DNA of 64,000 nucleotides, from positions 1-64,000 of the forward strand of contig CAZXBL010000001.1 in assembly GCA_964638875.1 (NCBI GenBank). The letters run 5' to 3'. The translations under genes and the position numbers were made by a program. Below the pieces are notes generated by a model. It worked only from the letters and a program-made list of their open reading frames with translations. It had not been told where the DNA came from and searched no databases. Positions 42,639 to 50,845 of this stretch are shown here, piece by piece. Origin of the DNA: JALRHH01 sp964638875 (GTDB lineage: Bacteria; Patescibacteriota; Saccharimonadia; Saccharimonadales; JALRHH01). The stretch's first letter is position 1, and every line of letters begins with the position of its first letter.

Positions 42639-42836
42639 ATGGCAGGTTACAACCACACTAACTCAAAGGGTGTTACATATCACTTGAACTCTAAGCTCGT
42701 AGTGCTCCGCGGTGGCAAAGAACAGCGCATCTACTACTTCAGCAAGGACGTACGCCCAGAAGCAACTGACCTCCCAGCAGGTTTTGTTGTAAACGAAAAC
42801 CCACGTAACGGTTTCTTGACCGTAAAGCGCGGCTAG
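42639..42836 (+). CDS. Conserved 65-residue Saccharibacteria protein
   Basis: 65 residues from the ATG at 42639 (a start at 42594 would lie in the promoter). The sequence MAGYNHTNSKGVTYHLNSK, LRGGKEQRIYYFSKD and ENPRNGFLTVKRG is a small soluble beta-rich protein that I recall as widely conserved in this phylum. Isolated between its own strong promoter and a strong terminator, with a regular codon choice, it is likely highly expressed. The basic surface suggests nucleic-acid or ribosome contact, but that is inference. Confidence 0.82.
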   Translation: MAGYNHTNSKGVTYHLNSKLVVLRGGKEQRIYYFSKDVRPEATDLPAGFVVNENPRNGFLTVKRG

Positions 42837-42858
42837 TTCTAAACAAAGATTACAAAAT

Positions 42859-42884
42859 AAACACCCCGGTTATCCGGGGTGTTT
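42859..42884. terminator. Intrinsic terminator after the 65-residue gene
   Basis: AAACACCCCGG (42859-42869) pairs with CCGGGGTGTTT (42874-42884), tetraloop TTAT, followed by TTATA. Confidence 0.9.
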
Positions 42885-42927
42885 TTATATCTAGCTATAA
42901 CCTTTGGTAGTTTGATACAGTATTGTA

Positions 42928-43686
42928 ATGGCACAAACAATTCTCACAGTTAAAAACTTAGTAAAAACCTACGACAAACGTAATGTAGTTGACGGAATCT
43001 CTTTTGAGGTTAGTAGGGGCGAAGTGTTCGGGATCTTGGGTCCAAATGGCGCCGGCAAGACTACCACACTCGAAATGCTCGAAACAATGCGTCCTATCGA
43101 TGGCGGCACCGCTGAAATAGACGGCATCAATGTCGCCAAAAATCCAGATCAAATCAAAGAACTGATTGGTGTGCAGCCGCAAACCCCTTCATTCGAAGAA
43201 AAAACCAAACTGACAGAGTTAATCGAATTTTTTGCTGCCGCGTATGGTGAGAAAGTAGATGCAAAAGCCTTTTTAAGTGACGTCCATCTAGAAGAAAAAG
43301 CCAATGCCTACCCAGAACAGCTTTCTGGAGGACAGCGCCAACGTTTCTCTATCGCTGCCGCACTGGTGCACGGGCCAAAAGTATTCTTTTTAGATGAACC
43401 AACAACAGGACTTGACCCCCAGGCACGCCGAAATCTGTGGGATCTCATTCGCGAAGTCCGTGATCGAGGTGTCACAGTTATCATGACAACCCACTACATG
43501 GACGAAGCGGAACTGCTCTGCGACCGCATCGCGATCATGGATAACGGCAAGATTATCGCCATGGATACTCCTAAAAACCTCGTTAAGGCGCTACTAAAAC
43601 GCGGTTTCAAGAAGGCGCAGCATGTAGAACAGGCTGACCTCGAAGACGTGTTTATTGACCTAACCGGAAAGGCACTGAGGGACTAA
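42928..43686 (+). CDS. ABC-2 exporter ATP-binding protein
   Basis: 252 residues. Walker A GILGPNGAGKTTTLEM, Q-loop VGVQPQTPSFE, signature LSGGQRQRFSIAAAL, Walker B VFFLDEPTTGLD, and switch His in MTTHYMDEAE. CcmA-type ATPases drive drug, lipid or polysaccharide export. TACAGT (42916-42921) lies 6 nt before the ATG. The permease ATG follows after one base. Confidence 0.96.
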   Translation: MAQTILTVKNLVKTYDKRNVVDGISFEVSRGEVFGILGPNGAGKTTTLEMLETMRPIDGGTAEIDGINVAKNPDQIKELIGVQPQTPSFEEKTKLTELIEFFAAAYGEKVDAKAFLSDVHLEEKANAYPEQLSGGQRQRFSIAAALVHGPKVFFLDEPTTGLDPQARRNLWDLIREVRDRGVTVIMTTHYMDEAELLCDRIAIMDNGKIIAMDTPKNLVKALLKRGFKKAQHVEQADLEDVFIDLTGKALRD

Positions 43687-43687
43687 T

Positions 43688-44803
43688 ATGAGCAAATTTC
43701 GAAAATCAGTCCTACCAATTACCACCTTCGTCCGAATCGATCTGAAACGTCTCTTTAGGGATAAGGTCGCAATCTTCTTTATCTTTCTGTTTCCGCTCAT
43801 ATTCCTGGTCATTTTTGGCAGCATTTTCAGTGGCGACAGTAATGTCTCGTTCAAAGTAGGTCTACTGAACCAATCAAACACCGAATTTGCCCAAAAGTTC
43901 GAAAAACAGATCAAGGATAATAAGGTTTTTGATGTCGATAAAGAGATTTCTTCGGAAGACAAAGCGCGCGAGAAAATGAACCGCGGCCAGCTGGACGCTA
44001 CTATCATCTTGCCGGCAGGTTTTGGCGAGGTAACAAACAATAAATACCCAGCCGGCCAGGCAAAAGTTCTATATGACCAAAACAACGAGCAGGGCGGCCG
44101 GACGCTCGCTTCAATCATGGAAAGTATCTTCACAGATATTAACGACAACCTCGTGCCTCACGATGAACCGTTCACCGTTAAAGCAGAATCGACCGCTACC
44201 AAAGGCCTCACGCAGTTTGACTACACGTTCTCGGGCATCCTGGGCTTTACACTGTTATCTCTGGGCATTTTCGGCCCAACTACTGTCTTCCCGCGACTGA
44301 AACAGCGTGGGGTGCTACGTCGCTACCACACGACCTCTCTCAAGGTGTGGCAGTACTTTGTAGGAAATGTCATCTCTAACGCCTTTATCGGTCTCATGGC
44401 GCTTGTAGTGATGTTTACGGCCGCAGTAACACTATTTGATCTGAATATGAGGGGTAATTACCTAATCCTGGCCCTCATCGTAGCAGTGGGAACTATCATG
44501 CTATTCGGTATAGGATTGGCGCTAGGTGGCTGGGCCAAGAACGAAAACCAAGCCGCACCACTCGCGCAACTTGTGACATTGCCCATGATGTTCTTGTCGG
44601 GCGTGTTCTTCCCGACCTTCCTCATGCCAGAACTTTTGCAGAAAATCACCCAGTTTATTCCTTTAACAGCGGTAGTCGATGCAGTTCGTCTGACAATCAC
44701 AGAAAATGCTTCACTGGTAGACCTGGCGCCCCAATTCGGCGTCATGCTCGGCTGGACATTCGTAATCTACATAATAGCCTTCAAAGTCTTCCGCTGGGAG
44801 TAG
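43688..44803 (+). CDS. ABC-2 type exporter permease
   Basis: 371 residues. One N-terminal transmembrane helix, a 150-residue outer domain (residues about 45-170) with a YDQNNEQGGRTLASIMESIF segment, then five more helices including FLSGVFFPTFLMPELLQKITQFIPLT, the ABC-2 signature region. It pairs with the ATPase upstream. Drug or lipid export is the usual role; the substrate is not evident. Confidence 0.92.
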   Translation: MSKFRKSVLPITTFVRIDLKRLFRDKVAIFFIFLFPLIFLVIFGSIFSGDSNVSFKVGLLNQSNTEFAQKFEKQIKDNKVFDVDKEISSEDKAREKMNRGQLDATIILPAGFGEVTNNKYPAGQAKVLYDQNNEQGGRTLASIMESIFTDINDNLVPHDEPFTVKAESTATKGLTQFDYTFSGILGFTLLSLGIFGPTTVFPRLKQRGVLRRYHTTSLKVWQYFVGNVISNAFIGLMALVVMFTAAVTLFDLNMRGNYLILALIVAVGTIMLFGIGLALGGWAKNENQAAPLAQLVTLPMMFLSGVFFPTFLMPELLQKITQFIPLTAVVDAVRLTITENASLVDLAPQFGVMLGWTFVIYIIAFKVFRWE

Positions 44804-44810
44804 GGGCTAA

Positions 44811-44918
44811 TGAGACACCTAAAAAGGTTTCTCACCCCACCCCATGAAATAAATTTCACAGGGAACCCGAGTCGCGCCGACAAAAAGGCGTGACTTGTTT
44901 GCCCAAGCTGCTCTTCCC
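44811..44918 (+). repeat. Palindromic repeat, copy B, intergenic
   Basis: 108 nt directly after the ABC permease. Landmarks: TGAGACA (44811-44817), 15 nt, CACCCCA (44833-44839), TGAAAT-AA-ATTTCA (44845-44858), AGTCGCGCC/GGCGTGACT around 8 nt (44870-44895), GCTGCTCTTCCC (44907-44918). The first part also folds TGAGA/TCTCA. Same order and spacing as copy A inside mutY. Confidence 0.75.
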
Positions 44919-44939
44919 AGATTTAGGACAGCTAACCTA

Positions 44940-44968
44940 TTGCCAAAACAGCATAAGCGTGATATAAT
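44940..44968 (+). promoter_or_regulatory. Leaderless promoter of the gene at 44975
   Basis: TTGCCA (44940-44945), 17 nt, TATAAT (44963-44968), 6 nt to ATG 44975. Confidence 0.65.
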
Positions 44969-44974
44969 ACAACT

Positions 44975-45349
44975 ATGGTAAAACAGCAAGAATTTGACGA
45001 ACCACGCCACAATATCCTCTATGACGCAGATGGGTTAGATTACAGCGTGCCGCAGGATGACGAAGAAGCTGCTGAAATAGGCATTCCAGCCACACCTGAA
45101 GAAGAGCAGCGGCATAAGGAAGCTGGTGAACAAGTTGGCGATTTACTGGGTAAGTCAAACCTGCTTCAACAGGTCCAAATAGTGGACCCAGCCTTACAAG
45201 ACCGTGAAGAATGGATACGTAGCATGCACCTGACACAGCCTTCATCCGGAGGGCCAGTTCGACATCCAACCCCAGAAGATGGTCGATTCGCAACTGAAAA
45301 TATGAACCGCGTACGGGCGCAACTTACTCCACCTAATCCAAGGACATAG
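44975..45349 (+). CDS. Hypothetical acidic protein
   Basis: 124 residues, acidic, mostly disordered or helical (DDEEAAEIGIPATPEEEQRHKEAGE), no membrane segment, Pro-rich end. No family recognised. A perfect leaderless promoter and adjacency (3-bp gap) to the following hypothetical gene indicate a genuine two-gene operon. Confidence 0.7.
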   Translation: MVKQQEFDEPRHNILYDADGLDYSVPQDDEEAAEIGIPATPEEEQRHKEAGEQVGDLLGKSNLLQQVQIVDPALQDREEWIRSMHLTQPSSGGPVRHPTPEDGRFATENMNRVRAQLTPPNPRT

Positions 45350-45352
45350 GTT

Positions 45353-46180
45353 ATGATCAAGCGCGCTGATTTTCCGGGGCAACCCGAAGAGAGACTCCCA
45401 ATTGACCAACTACCTGGTGAACGAGAGGTTCGGGTCGCTGAGTTTGACCCTGAACGCAAATATGCGTTCGGTAGCGTTCCGCGATTGCTCGATATATCAG
45501 TTGATAATGATATATGGCTGAAGCCTGAAGATGTCAAGCACGCTAGCCCAGATTTCTTGGCCGAAAATCTCAGGCAGCGTATGGGCAAACAAGAAATAGA
45601 TGGTGTGCCGTTTAACGAGTTTGAATACAGTACTGCTGTCACACATGTGCCGACACTCATCGGACGAACTGCCGCAAAAGCACTCAAGCCCTATGCTCTT
45701 GCGAATACTACGATCCGCCGAGAAGTTGAGCTAAAAGCACACAGGGGTGTTCTAGAAGGTGTCCTCCCAAAACATAAGAGTCTGTTTGAGGGCTTACAAG
45801 CTGAGGTCGCAACTCTCCGAAGGCTTAGGTATTTGGCAGATAAACCTGGCTTTGCTTTAGAGAAGGGTGGTCATATCAAGGAGCTTGCAGCTCTTGGGTG
45901 GGCTAGTTTTGATAATATGCTGCGGGTTGTAGGTGACCGCGAGAAGTGGGATGATGAAAAACGCTATCGCGTTAACCAAGCGTTGTTAACCAAGCTTAGT
46001 ACCGGGCCTCAGCGTGAAAAGATCGGCACCTGGCAAGCGATGACCGGAGAAGCTTACCGCTATGCAGTCCGGCGCTTTTCAAAAGTTGGTATGCGAGAGA
46101 AAGTTATTGAGAAGACCCTTAGTGACACAAAGGGCGAGCTAGACAAGTTATATAGCGAGACTGGCTTCTTTGAGATTTAA
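45353..46180 (+). CDS. Hypothetical soluble protein
   Basis: 275 residues, soluble, alpha-rich in the second half (ELKAHRGVLEGVLPKHKSLFEGLQAEVATLRRL, then a basic C-terminal helix bundle). The central FEYSTAVTHVPTLIGRTAAKALKPYAL segment is hydrophobic but not a membrane helix. Pair with the upstream acidic protein. I do not recognise the family. The stop is followed directly by the dus ATG at 46181. Confidence 0.7.
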   Translation: MIKRADFPGQPEERLPIDQLPGEREVRVAEFDPERKYAFGSVPRLLDISVDNDIWLKPEDVKHASPDFLAENLRQRMGKQEIDGVPFNEFEYSTAVTHVPTLIGRTAAKALKPYALANTTIRREVELKAHRGVLEGVLPKHKSLFEGLQAEVATLRRLRYLADKPGFALEKGGHIKELAALGWASFDNMLRVVGDREKWDDEKRYRVNQALLTKLSTGPQREKIGTWQAMTGEAYRYAVRRFSKVGMREKVIEKTLSDTKGELDKLYSETGFFEI

Positions 46181-47197
46181 ATGAAGAATATTTTGAATGA
46201 CTTGCCGGGGCCGTGTTTTGTTTTGGCGCCTATGGATGATGTTACTGATACGGTTTTCCGCCGCATGGTTCACGCGACCGCGCCGGCTGATTTGTATTAC
46301 ACAGAATTCGTGAACGTTGATGGTTTGCAAAGTCCAGGCAGGGCAAAATTGCTTAAAAAAGTCAGATTTGTAGAGTCTGAAGGTCCGTTGGTTATCCAAT
46401 TGTGGGGCAAAGACCCGGAGAATTTTCGTAAAACTGCGCAGCAGGTAGCTGATGGTAGTCTTGCGAAAGAGCTAGGGTTGCCAGAAGGCGTCAACTTTGC
46501 TGGACTGGACCTGAACATGGGCTGCCCCGCTAAATCAGAGGTCAAAAACGGTACCTGTAGTGCATTGATCAAAAACCGTCCATTAGCGCTAGAGATTATC
46601 AATGCGTCAAAAGCAGGGTTAGCCGGGAAGCTGCCGATCAGCGTTAAGACACGCGTTGGCTTTAATGAAGTCGATATGACCTGGGTAGAATTTTTGTTAG
46701 AACAGAAACTTAACATGTTAACTGTTCATGGTCGTACCAAGAAGCAGATGAGTAAAGTGCCCGCAAACTGGGATCTGATTGGTCGGGCGCGTGAACTCCG
46801 TGACCGGATCTCCCCCGACACACTTATTGTCGGGAATGGCGACGTTATGAATTACCAGCAAGGTTTTGATTTAACTAAGAAATACCATTTAGATGGTGTC
46901 ATGATTGGTCGCGGTGTGTTTCAGGACCCGTATGCATTTGCAGAAAATTCACCGTGGGAAACAACTGACCGGGAAACTCGGCTCAATTTGTTTAAACAGC
47001 ACGTGACAACGTTTGCTAGTCAATGGCAGGATGGCGAACGCCCCATCCACACGCTGAATAAGTTCTGTAAAATATATGTCAGCGATTTTGATGGCGCCAA
47101 AGAACTCCGTGAAAAGTTAATGGCAGCAGAATCTACCGATGATCTGCTGACCATGATCGACCAAGCGTTGGCAACACAGTATGCGTTAGAAACCTAA
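46181..47197 (+). CDS. dus: tRNA-dihydrouridine synthase
   Basis: 338 residues, TIM-barrel flavoenzyme. FVLAPMDDVTDTVFRRMV at the start, FAGLDLNMGCPAKSEVKNGTCSALI with the catalytic Cys region, SVKTRVGF, LTVHGRTKKQM and LIVGNGDVMNYQQG. It reduces specific uridines in tRNA with NADPH. The subclass (DusA/B/C) is not clear. The C-terminal helical domain is present. Confidence 0.93.
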   Translation: MKNILNDLPGPCFVLAPMDDVTDTVFRRMVHATAPADLYYTEFVNVDGLQSPGRAKLLKKVRFVESEGPLVIQLWGKDPENFRKTAQQVADGSLAKELGLPEGVNFAGLDLNMGCPAKSEVKNGTCSALIKNRPLALEIINASKAGLAGKLPISVKTRVGFNEVDMTWVEFLLEQKLNMLTVHGRTKKQMSKVPANWDLIGRARELRDRISPDTLIVGNGDVMNYQQGFDLTKKYHLDGVMIGRGVFQDPYAFAENSPWETTDRETRLNLFKQHVTTFASQWQDGERPIHTLNKFCKIYVSDFDGAKELREKLMAAESTDDLLTMIDQALATQYALET

Positions 47198-47251
47198 CAG
47201 CCTTAATTACTCCATTAAAGTACAGTAGAAGTGTAACTATGGAGGTTATTT

Positions 47252-47608
47252 ATGGCACATGCACACCACGTAAATCGGGCAACCTACGTAGACACAGAAC
47301 GGGGCGCTGAGCACGGCACGAGTGTAGCTGCGAGAATTGTTGGCCTTGTGGGCTATATAATATTTGCCTTGTTGGCATTTAGATTTGTACTATCACTATT
47401 TGGGGCAAACCGCGGTAATCCGTTTGCAGATTTTATTTACGATGTAAGTCATCCGCTGGTGACACCATTCTTTGGGTTGTTTAATTACACGCCACAATTT
47501 GGTATTTCTCGGTTCGAGTTCGAAACACTGATCGCCATGCTATTCTATGGAATTGTTATTGGCATCATAGTCCGCGCCCTCACTGTTGGTCGCCGAGACC
47601 CAGTTTAA
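47252..47608 (+). CDS. YggT family membrane protein
   Basis: 118 residues with two transmembrane segments: VGLVGYIIFALLAFRFVLSLFG and FETLIAMLFYGIVIGIIVRAL, separated by the YggT-type amphipathic loop NPFADFIYDVSHPLVTPF. Bacterial YggT proteins are linked to osmotic tolerance and cell-envelope assembly. GGAGG lies 6 nt before the ATG and TACAGT at 47221-47226 is a possible -10. Confidence 0.82.
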   Translation: MAHAHHVNRATYVDTERGAEHGTSVAARIVGLVGYIIFALLAFRFVLSLFGANRGNPFADFIYDVSHPLVTPFFGLFNYTPQFGISRFEFETLIAMLFYGIVIGIIVRALTVGRRDPV

Positions 47609-47625
47609 TTTGTCCCCCACCAACC

Positions 47626-47655
47626 AAAACAGCCCCTATTTATGGGGGCTGTTTT
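47626..47655. terminator. Bidirectional terminator
   Basis: AAAACAGCCCC (47626-47636) pairs with GGGGCTGTTTT (47645-47655); it separates two convergent genes. Confidence 0.9.
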
Positions 47656-47669
47656 AGATTTTAGAAGTG

Positions 47670-47942
47670 TTACTTTTTCTTGGTTGTTTGCTTGACTGCC
47701 TTCTTTGCAGGAGCCTTCTTTGCGACTGTTTTCTTCTTGGCTACCGCTTTTTTAGCGGGAGCACGCTTTTTGGTTGGTCGCACGATCTTAGCCCGAGCCG
47801 ACCTACCGTTATGTTGCTGAATACGGTCCCAGAGTAGGTAAATTGCCACCCCGCCAGCAATAAAGAATGACACTATACATACGTAGTACGCAAGGTCAGC
47901 CGTAGCGCTGCTGGCCGCCACTGTCTGTGCAATTGTAATCAT
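47670..47942 (-). CDS. Membrane protein with histone H1-like Lys/Ala-rich tail
   Basis: 90 residues. A single transmembrane helix at about 18-40 (YYVCIVSFFIAGGVAIYLLW), then a tail of about 45 residues made of PAKK/AKKA/KKTV repeats like histone H1 C-terminal domains. The tail should be cytoplasmic, where it could tie DNA or RNA to the membrane. TACAAT (47950-47955, minus strand) lies 7 nt before the ATG. Confidence 0.75.
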   Translation of the reverse strand: MITIAQTVAASSATADLAYYVCIVSFFIAGGVAIYLLWDRIQQHNGRSARAKIVRPTKKRAPAKKAVAKKKTVAKKAPAKKAVKQTTKKK

Positions 47943-48021
47943 AAGCGTTATTGTACACTTTTAACCCTCCAGCGAAAACACTTTTAAAAGTCAGCTATCC
48001 ACATCTGTTAGAATTAAACCT

Positions 48022-48837
48022 ATGACTTATAGTGAATTTATAGAGGCCACACTTAAAAGTGCTGGTCAAATTGCAGTAGCTAAGTTCGGGAATGTGAAAC
48101 CCCTCACCAAGCCAGGTGATAATAACCAAGTTCTTACCGAGGCAGACTTAGCAATCGGTGAGTACATAGTTCAAGAAATCGAGAAAGTGTTCCCTAGCCA
48201 CAATATAATTGATGAAGAGGCCGGGGCAATACAAAAGCACTCGACATTTACGTGGGTGGTTGACCCCATTGAAGGTACAAGTAACTTTGCAAGCGGATCA
48301 GAGGACTACGGCATAATGGTTGGATTACTGGAAGGTGCCACTCCAATCGCGGGCGGTATAATTCTGCCCTCGCAGAGAAAAATTTATCTTGCAGAAAAGG
48401 GTAAAGGAGCCTTCAAAAATCACCAGCCCATCCATGTTACTGAGGAGACAGACCTACTAAAGAAATTAGTATCCTATGGTATTGATGGCTACCAGGACAA
48501 CCCAGAGCATACCCGGAGAGAGGGAAGGCTAGTTGCTGAAGTAGTACTCTCGATTCAAAACCTACGTAATGCCGGGTGCGAGGCAATAGACAGTATGCGG
48601 GTCGCTGAAGGTATCTATGGCGGTAGAATCAATATGACATCTAAAATTTGGGACAATGTAGCACCGCATATAATTATTGAAGAAGCCGGAGGCGTATGGA
48701 CAGATATAGATGGTAACTCTATAGATTACAGTGAGCCACTTACGCGCATAGATCACAATTTCACAAATTGCGTTGGCAGTCCAGTGTTACACGATTCCCT
48801 CATGAAAATTATCAAACAGTGGCAACCTCAAGCCTAG
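48022..48837 (+). CDS. Inositol monophosphatase-like protein
   Basis: 271 residues. Metal-site motifs: IIDEEAGAI (first Glu), WVVDPIEGTSNFASG (usually DPxDGT; the second Asp is Glu here) and KIWDNVAPHIIIEEAGG. This FIG superfamily includes inositol monophosphatase, CysQ and fructose-1,6-bisphosphatase; which substrate applies is unknown. TAGAAT (48009-48014) lies 7 nt before the ATG. Confidence 0.87.
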   Translation: MTYSEFIEATLKSAGQIAVAKFGNVKPLTKPGDNNQVLTEADLAIGEYIVQEIEKVFPSHNIIDEEAGAIQKHSTFTWVVDPIEGTSNFASGSEDYGIMVGLLEGATPIAGGIILPSQRKIYLAEKGKGAFKNHQPIHVTEETDLLKKLVSYGIDGYQDNPEHTRREGRLVAEVVLSIQNLRNAGCEAIDSMRVAEGIYGGRINMTSKIWDNVAPHIIIEEAGGVWTDIDGNSIDYSEPLTRIDHNFTNCVGSPVLHDSLMKIIKQWQPQA

Positions 48838-48863
48838 GTGCCAGGGTGGGCTATACTTAGTGT

Positions 48864-49211
48864 ATGAGTGATCTGGACGATCTAAGAAAACGAGTAGTTG
48901 AATTTCGGGATGCACGAGATTGGAAACAGTTTCATAACCCTAAAGACATGGCTATTTCTCTCGCACTGGAAGCAGCAGAATTTCTAGAGCATTTTCAGTG
49001 GAAGTCCGATGCAGAGATATCAGCACATCTCAGTAAGCGGAAAGAAGAAGTTGAAGACGAGCTTGCAGACGTGCTTTACTGGGTGCTCCTCATTGCAAAC
49101 GACCTAGATGTTGATCTAAAGAAAGCATTTACCAAGAAGTTAGAGAAATCTGCCGCTAAATACCCCATAGAGAAGTCCAAGGGGAAGCACACGAAATATA
49201 CCGAACTGTAA
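48864..49211 (+). CDS. MazG-like nucleotide pyrophosphohydrolase
   Basis: 115 residues. LRKRVVEFRDARDWKQFHNPKDMAISLALEAAEFLEHFQW carries the ExxE metal motif; KEEVEDELADVLYWVLLIANDL carries the second ExxD. Closest in style to the RS21-C6/dCTPase branch, which hydrolyses non-canonical or dCTP-type nucleotides. TATACT (48852-48857) lies 6 nt before the ATG. Confidence 0.87.
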   Translation: MSDLDDLRKRVVEFRDARDWKQFHNPKDMAISLALEAAEFLEHFQWKSDAEISAHLSKRKEEVEDELADVLYWVLLIANDLDVDLKKAFTKKLEKSAAKYPIEKSKGKHTKYTEL

Positions 49212-49265
49212 GTACTAGGAAGAATACTTGCCGGGAAACTTAAACTATATATGGGCCGACTTTGT

Positions 49266-49913
49266 CTACTGCTTGGCTTCTACTATTACGCGGTCAGATT
49301 TAGCCGCGTTAGGTTTGAAGATGATGTACTGAGTGCCAGTTTCGACAGGGACTTCAAAGGTAACATCCCCTGATACTTTTCCGCCTGCAATCAAGTCACC
49401 TGAACTCAAATCGTTCGTACCACCGATATATATATCAAGAACTTGTCCACCAGAGGTTTGGATCCTGAAGTTAAACACATTGTATGGCTTTACTTCGTCA
49501 CTGGTGTTTTCTATTGTGACGCTAGCAACGACGTATTGCTTGCCCTCTGGTGCTTTTATGAATTCGTTAACTGAGCTTGCGCGGTCAATTGAGGCAACTG
49601 TTAGCTTGAGTCCGTCCACTGTACCAGCTTCGCCTACGGCTACTTCAACATCATTCTTCTGCTTATCAGCACGGTCGTTAAACCTGTAGGTCTTTTCATC
49701 ATTCTGAGAAGTACCATTACTATTGTTATTGCTACCGTTATTTCCAGAATCACCACCACCAGCGGCGCTTGCAACGATTGCGATGAGGATTATTACCAGA
49801 ATCGCGGTCATAATCTTGTGCCTAGCGAACCAATTTCTCTGGTCTGCACGACAATTCGGACACTTTTTAGCATTTTCATCGATTTCTGTTTGACAAGATT
49901 TGCACTTCTTCAT
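49266..49913 (-). CDS. Zinc-ribbon membrane protein with DUF4352 domain
   Basis: 215 residues from the ATG at 49913, chosen because AGGAGG lies 8 nt upstream. N-terminal zinc ribbon CKSCQTEIDENAKKCPNC (cytoplasmic), one transmembrane helix (about 35-57), a Gly/Asn/Ser linker, and an outer DUF4352 Ig-like domain with EAGTVDGLKLTVASID and EGKQYVVASVTIENTSDE. Typical single-pass envelope protein. Function unknown. Confidence 0.85.
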   Translation of the reverse strand: MKKCKSCQTEIDENAKKCPNCRADQRNWFARHKIMTAILVIILIAIVASAAGGGDSGNNGSNNNSNGTSQNDEKTYRFNDRADKQKNDVEVAVGEAGTVDGLKLTVASIDRASSVNEFIKAPEGKQYVVASVTIENTSDEVKPYNVFNFRIQTSGGQVLDIYIGGTNDLSSGDLIAGGKVSGDVTFEVPVETGTQYIIFKPNAAKSDRVIVEAKQ

Positions 49914-50056
49914 GTCCCATTCCTCCTTGAAAATATAATTAACCTTACATCCATGATCTTCCTGTATTAGAGATAATGCAAGCATAAATAAAATGATCTC
50001 AAGAATGCTTGAGATCAAAAACGATTATGGTTGGTGGGGGTGGTTGGACTTAGTAT

Positions 50057-50521
50057 TTAGTCTTTTGCAAAATAGCCACGGAGCATATCGGCAAACTTTA
50101 GGCGGGACACAGCATCTACAAATTCGGTTTTTTCGTGGTTGAGATACAGGTGGTCATTCGGATAACGAGGGAAGACGTGTGCGTGGAAGTGCCATACATC
50201 TTGGTTGCCACTAGGCTCATTGTGCTGTCTGGTGGAAACTCCGTCACATTTGTACTCTTGCTTCATGGCAAGGGCTATCTGCTTCACAATTCTGTAAATC
50301 TCGGACAAAGCATCATCAGGGGTATCATAAATATTTTCAAAATGAGTGTTTGGAATAACAATTACGTGACCGGGGTTTTCAGCCCACCACTTAGGAGATA
50401 TAAAGGCTGTTACTGATTCGTTACGGTAAACTATATCATTTTGGTTTGTGTGGTTATCCTCACCGCCTTGAGCAATCTTGCAAAACGGACATTGGTAGTC
50501 GGGCGGTTGATGATTGTACAT
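50057..50521 (-). CDS. HIT family hydrolase
   Basis: 154 residues. Zinc-site CPFCKI at the start, GHVIVIPNTHFENIYD, and the catalytic triad HFHAHVF (residues 111-115). It should cleave nucleoside phosphoramidates or dinucleoside polyphosphates. The protein starts with MYNHQPPDYQCPFC and no Shine-Dalgarno is seen. Confidence 0.93.
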   Translation of the reverse strand: MYNHQPPDYQCPFCKIAQGGEDNHTNQNDIVYRNESVTAFISPKWWAENPGHVIVIPNTHFENIYDTPDDALSEIYRIVKQIALAMKQEYKCDGVSTRQHNEPSGNQDVWHFHAHVFPRYPNDHLYLNHEKTEFVDAVSRLKFADMLRGYFAKD

Positions 50522-50576
50522 GATTTCTATTTTACCTGACTTACTATTCTCAAATTATAAATGGCAAAAGATCTTA

Positions 50577-50652
50577 TGGTGGGGGTGGTAGGAATCGAAC
50601 CTACTACCAAGTGGTTATGAGCCGCCTGCTCTAACCGATGAGCTACACCCCC
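50577..50652 (-). tRNA. tRNA with CAT anticodon (elongator Met or Ile2)
   Basis: 76 nt including encoded CCA. Acceptor GGGGGTG/CACCCCC, D-arm GCTC/GAGC, anticodon loop CTCATAA, T-arm GTAGG/CCTAC with TTCGATT. The anticodon stem GGCGG/CCACT contains one C-A mismatch (positions 29-41). It is not initiator-like (no 1-72 mismatch; no three GC pairs). Whether C34 becomes lysidine (Ile) cannot be read here. Confidence 0.93.
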
Positions 50653-50677
50653 TCCAGAAAATCTTTTTATCAAAGAA

Positions 50678-50788
50678 CTGCTCTAGTCACGTCCCGCGAC
50701 CCCGCGACTTCTGCCATGAAACAAGTTTTCAGGTGAAGGTCGCCTTGCAAACTGCCACAGGCAGTTCTCACACTGAGCTACACCCCCT
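50678..50788 (-). repeat. Diverged palindromic repeat, copy C, joined to a tRNA 5' duplicate
   Basis: On the minus strand: a 15-nt copy of the neighbouring tRNA's 5' end (50774-50788), GTGAGAA, hairpin AACTGCC/GGCAGTT, TGAAA/TTTCA (50717-50731), then AGTCGCG (50703-50709) and CGTGACT (50685-50691) around 11 nt. The last two hairpins appear in the same order as in copies A and B. Homology is weaker. Confidence 0.4.
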
Positions 50789-50845
50789 ATTGTCAACGAG
50801 GTTAACAGAGGAGAGTATAGCATCTCATGTATAATATTCGAAGCT

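Noticed and set aside
44811..44918. Simple terminator of the ABC exporter operon
   Set aside because: The first hairpin (TGAGA/TCTCA) may terminate, but it has no T-run and the following 80 nt match the mutY insertion, so a repeat is the better explanation.
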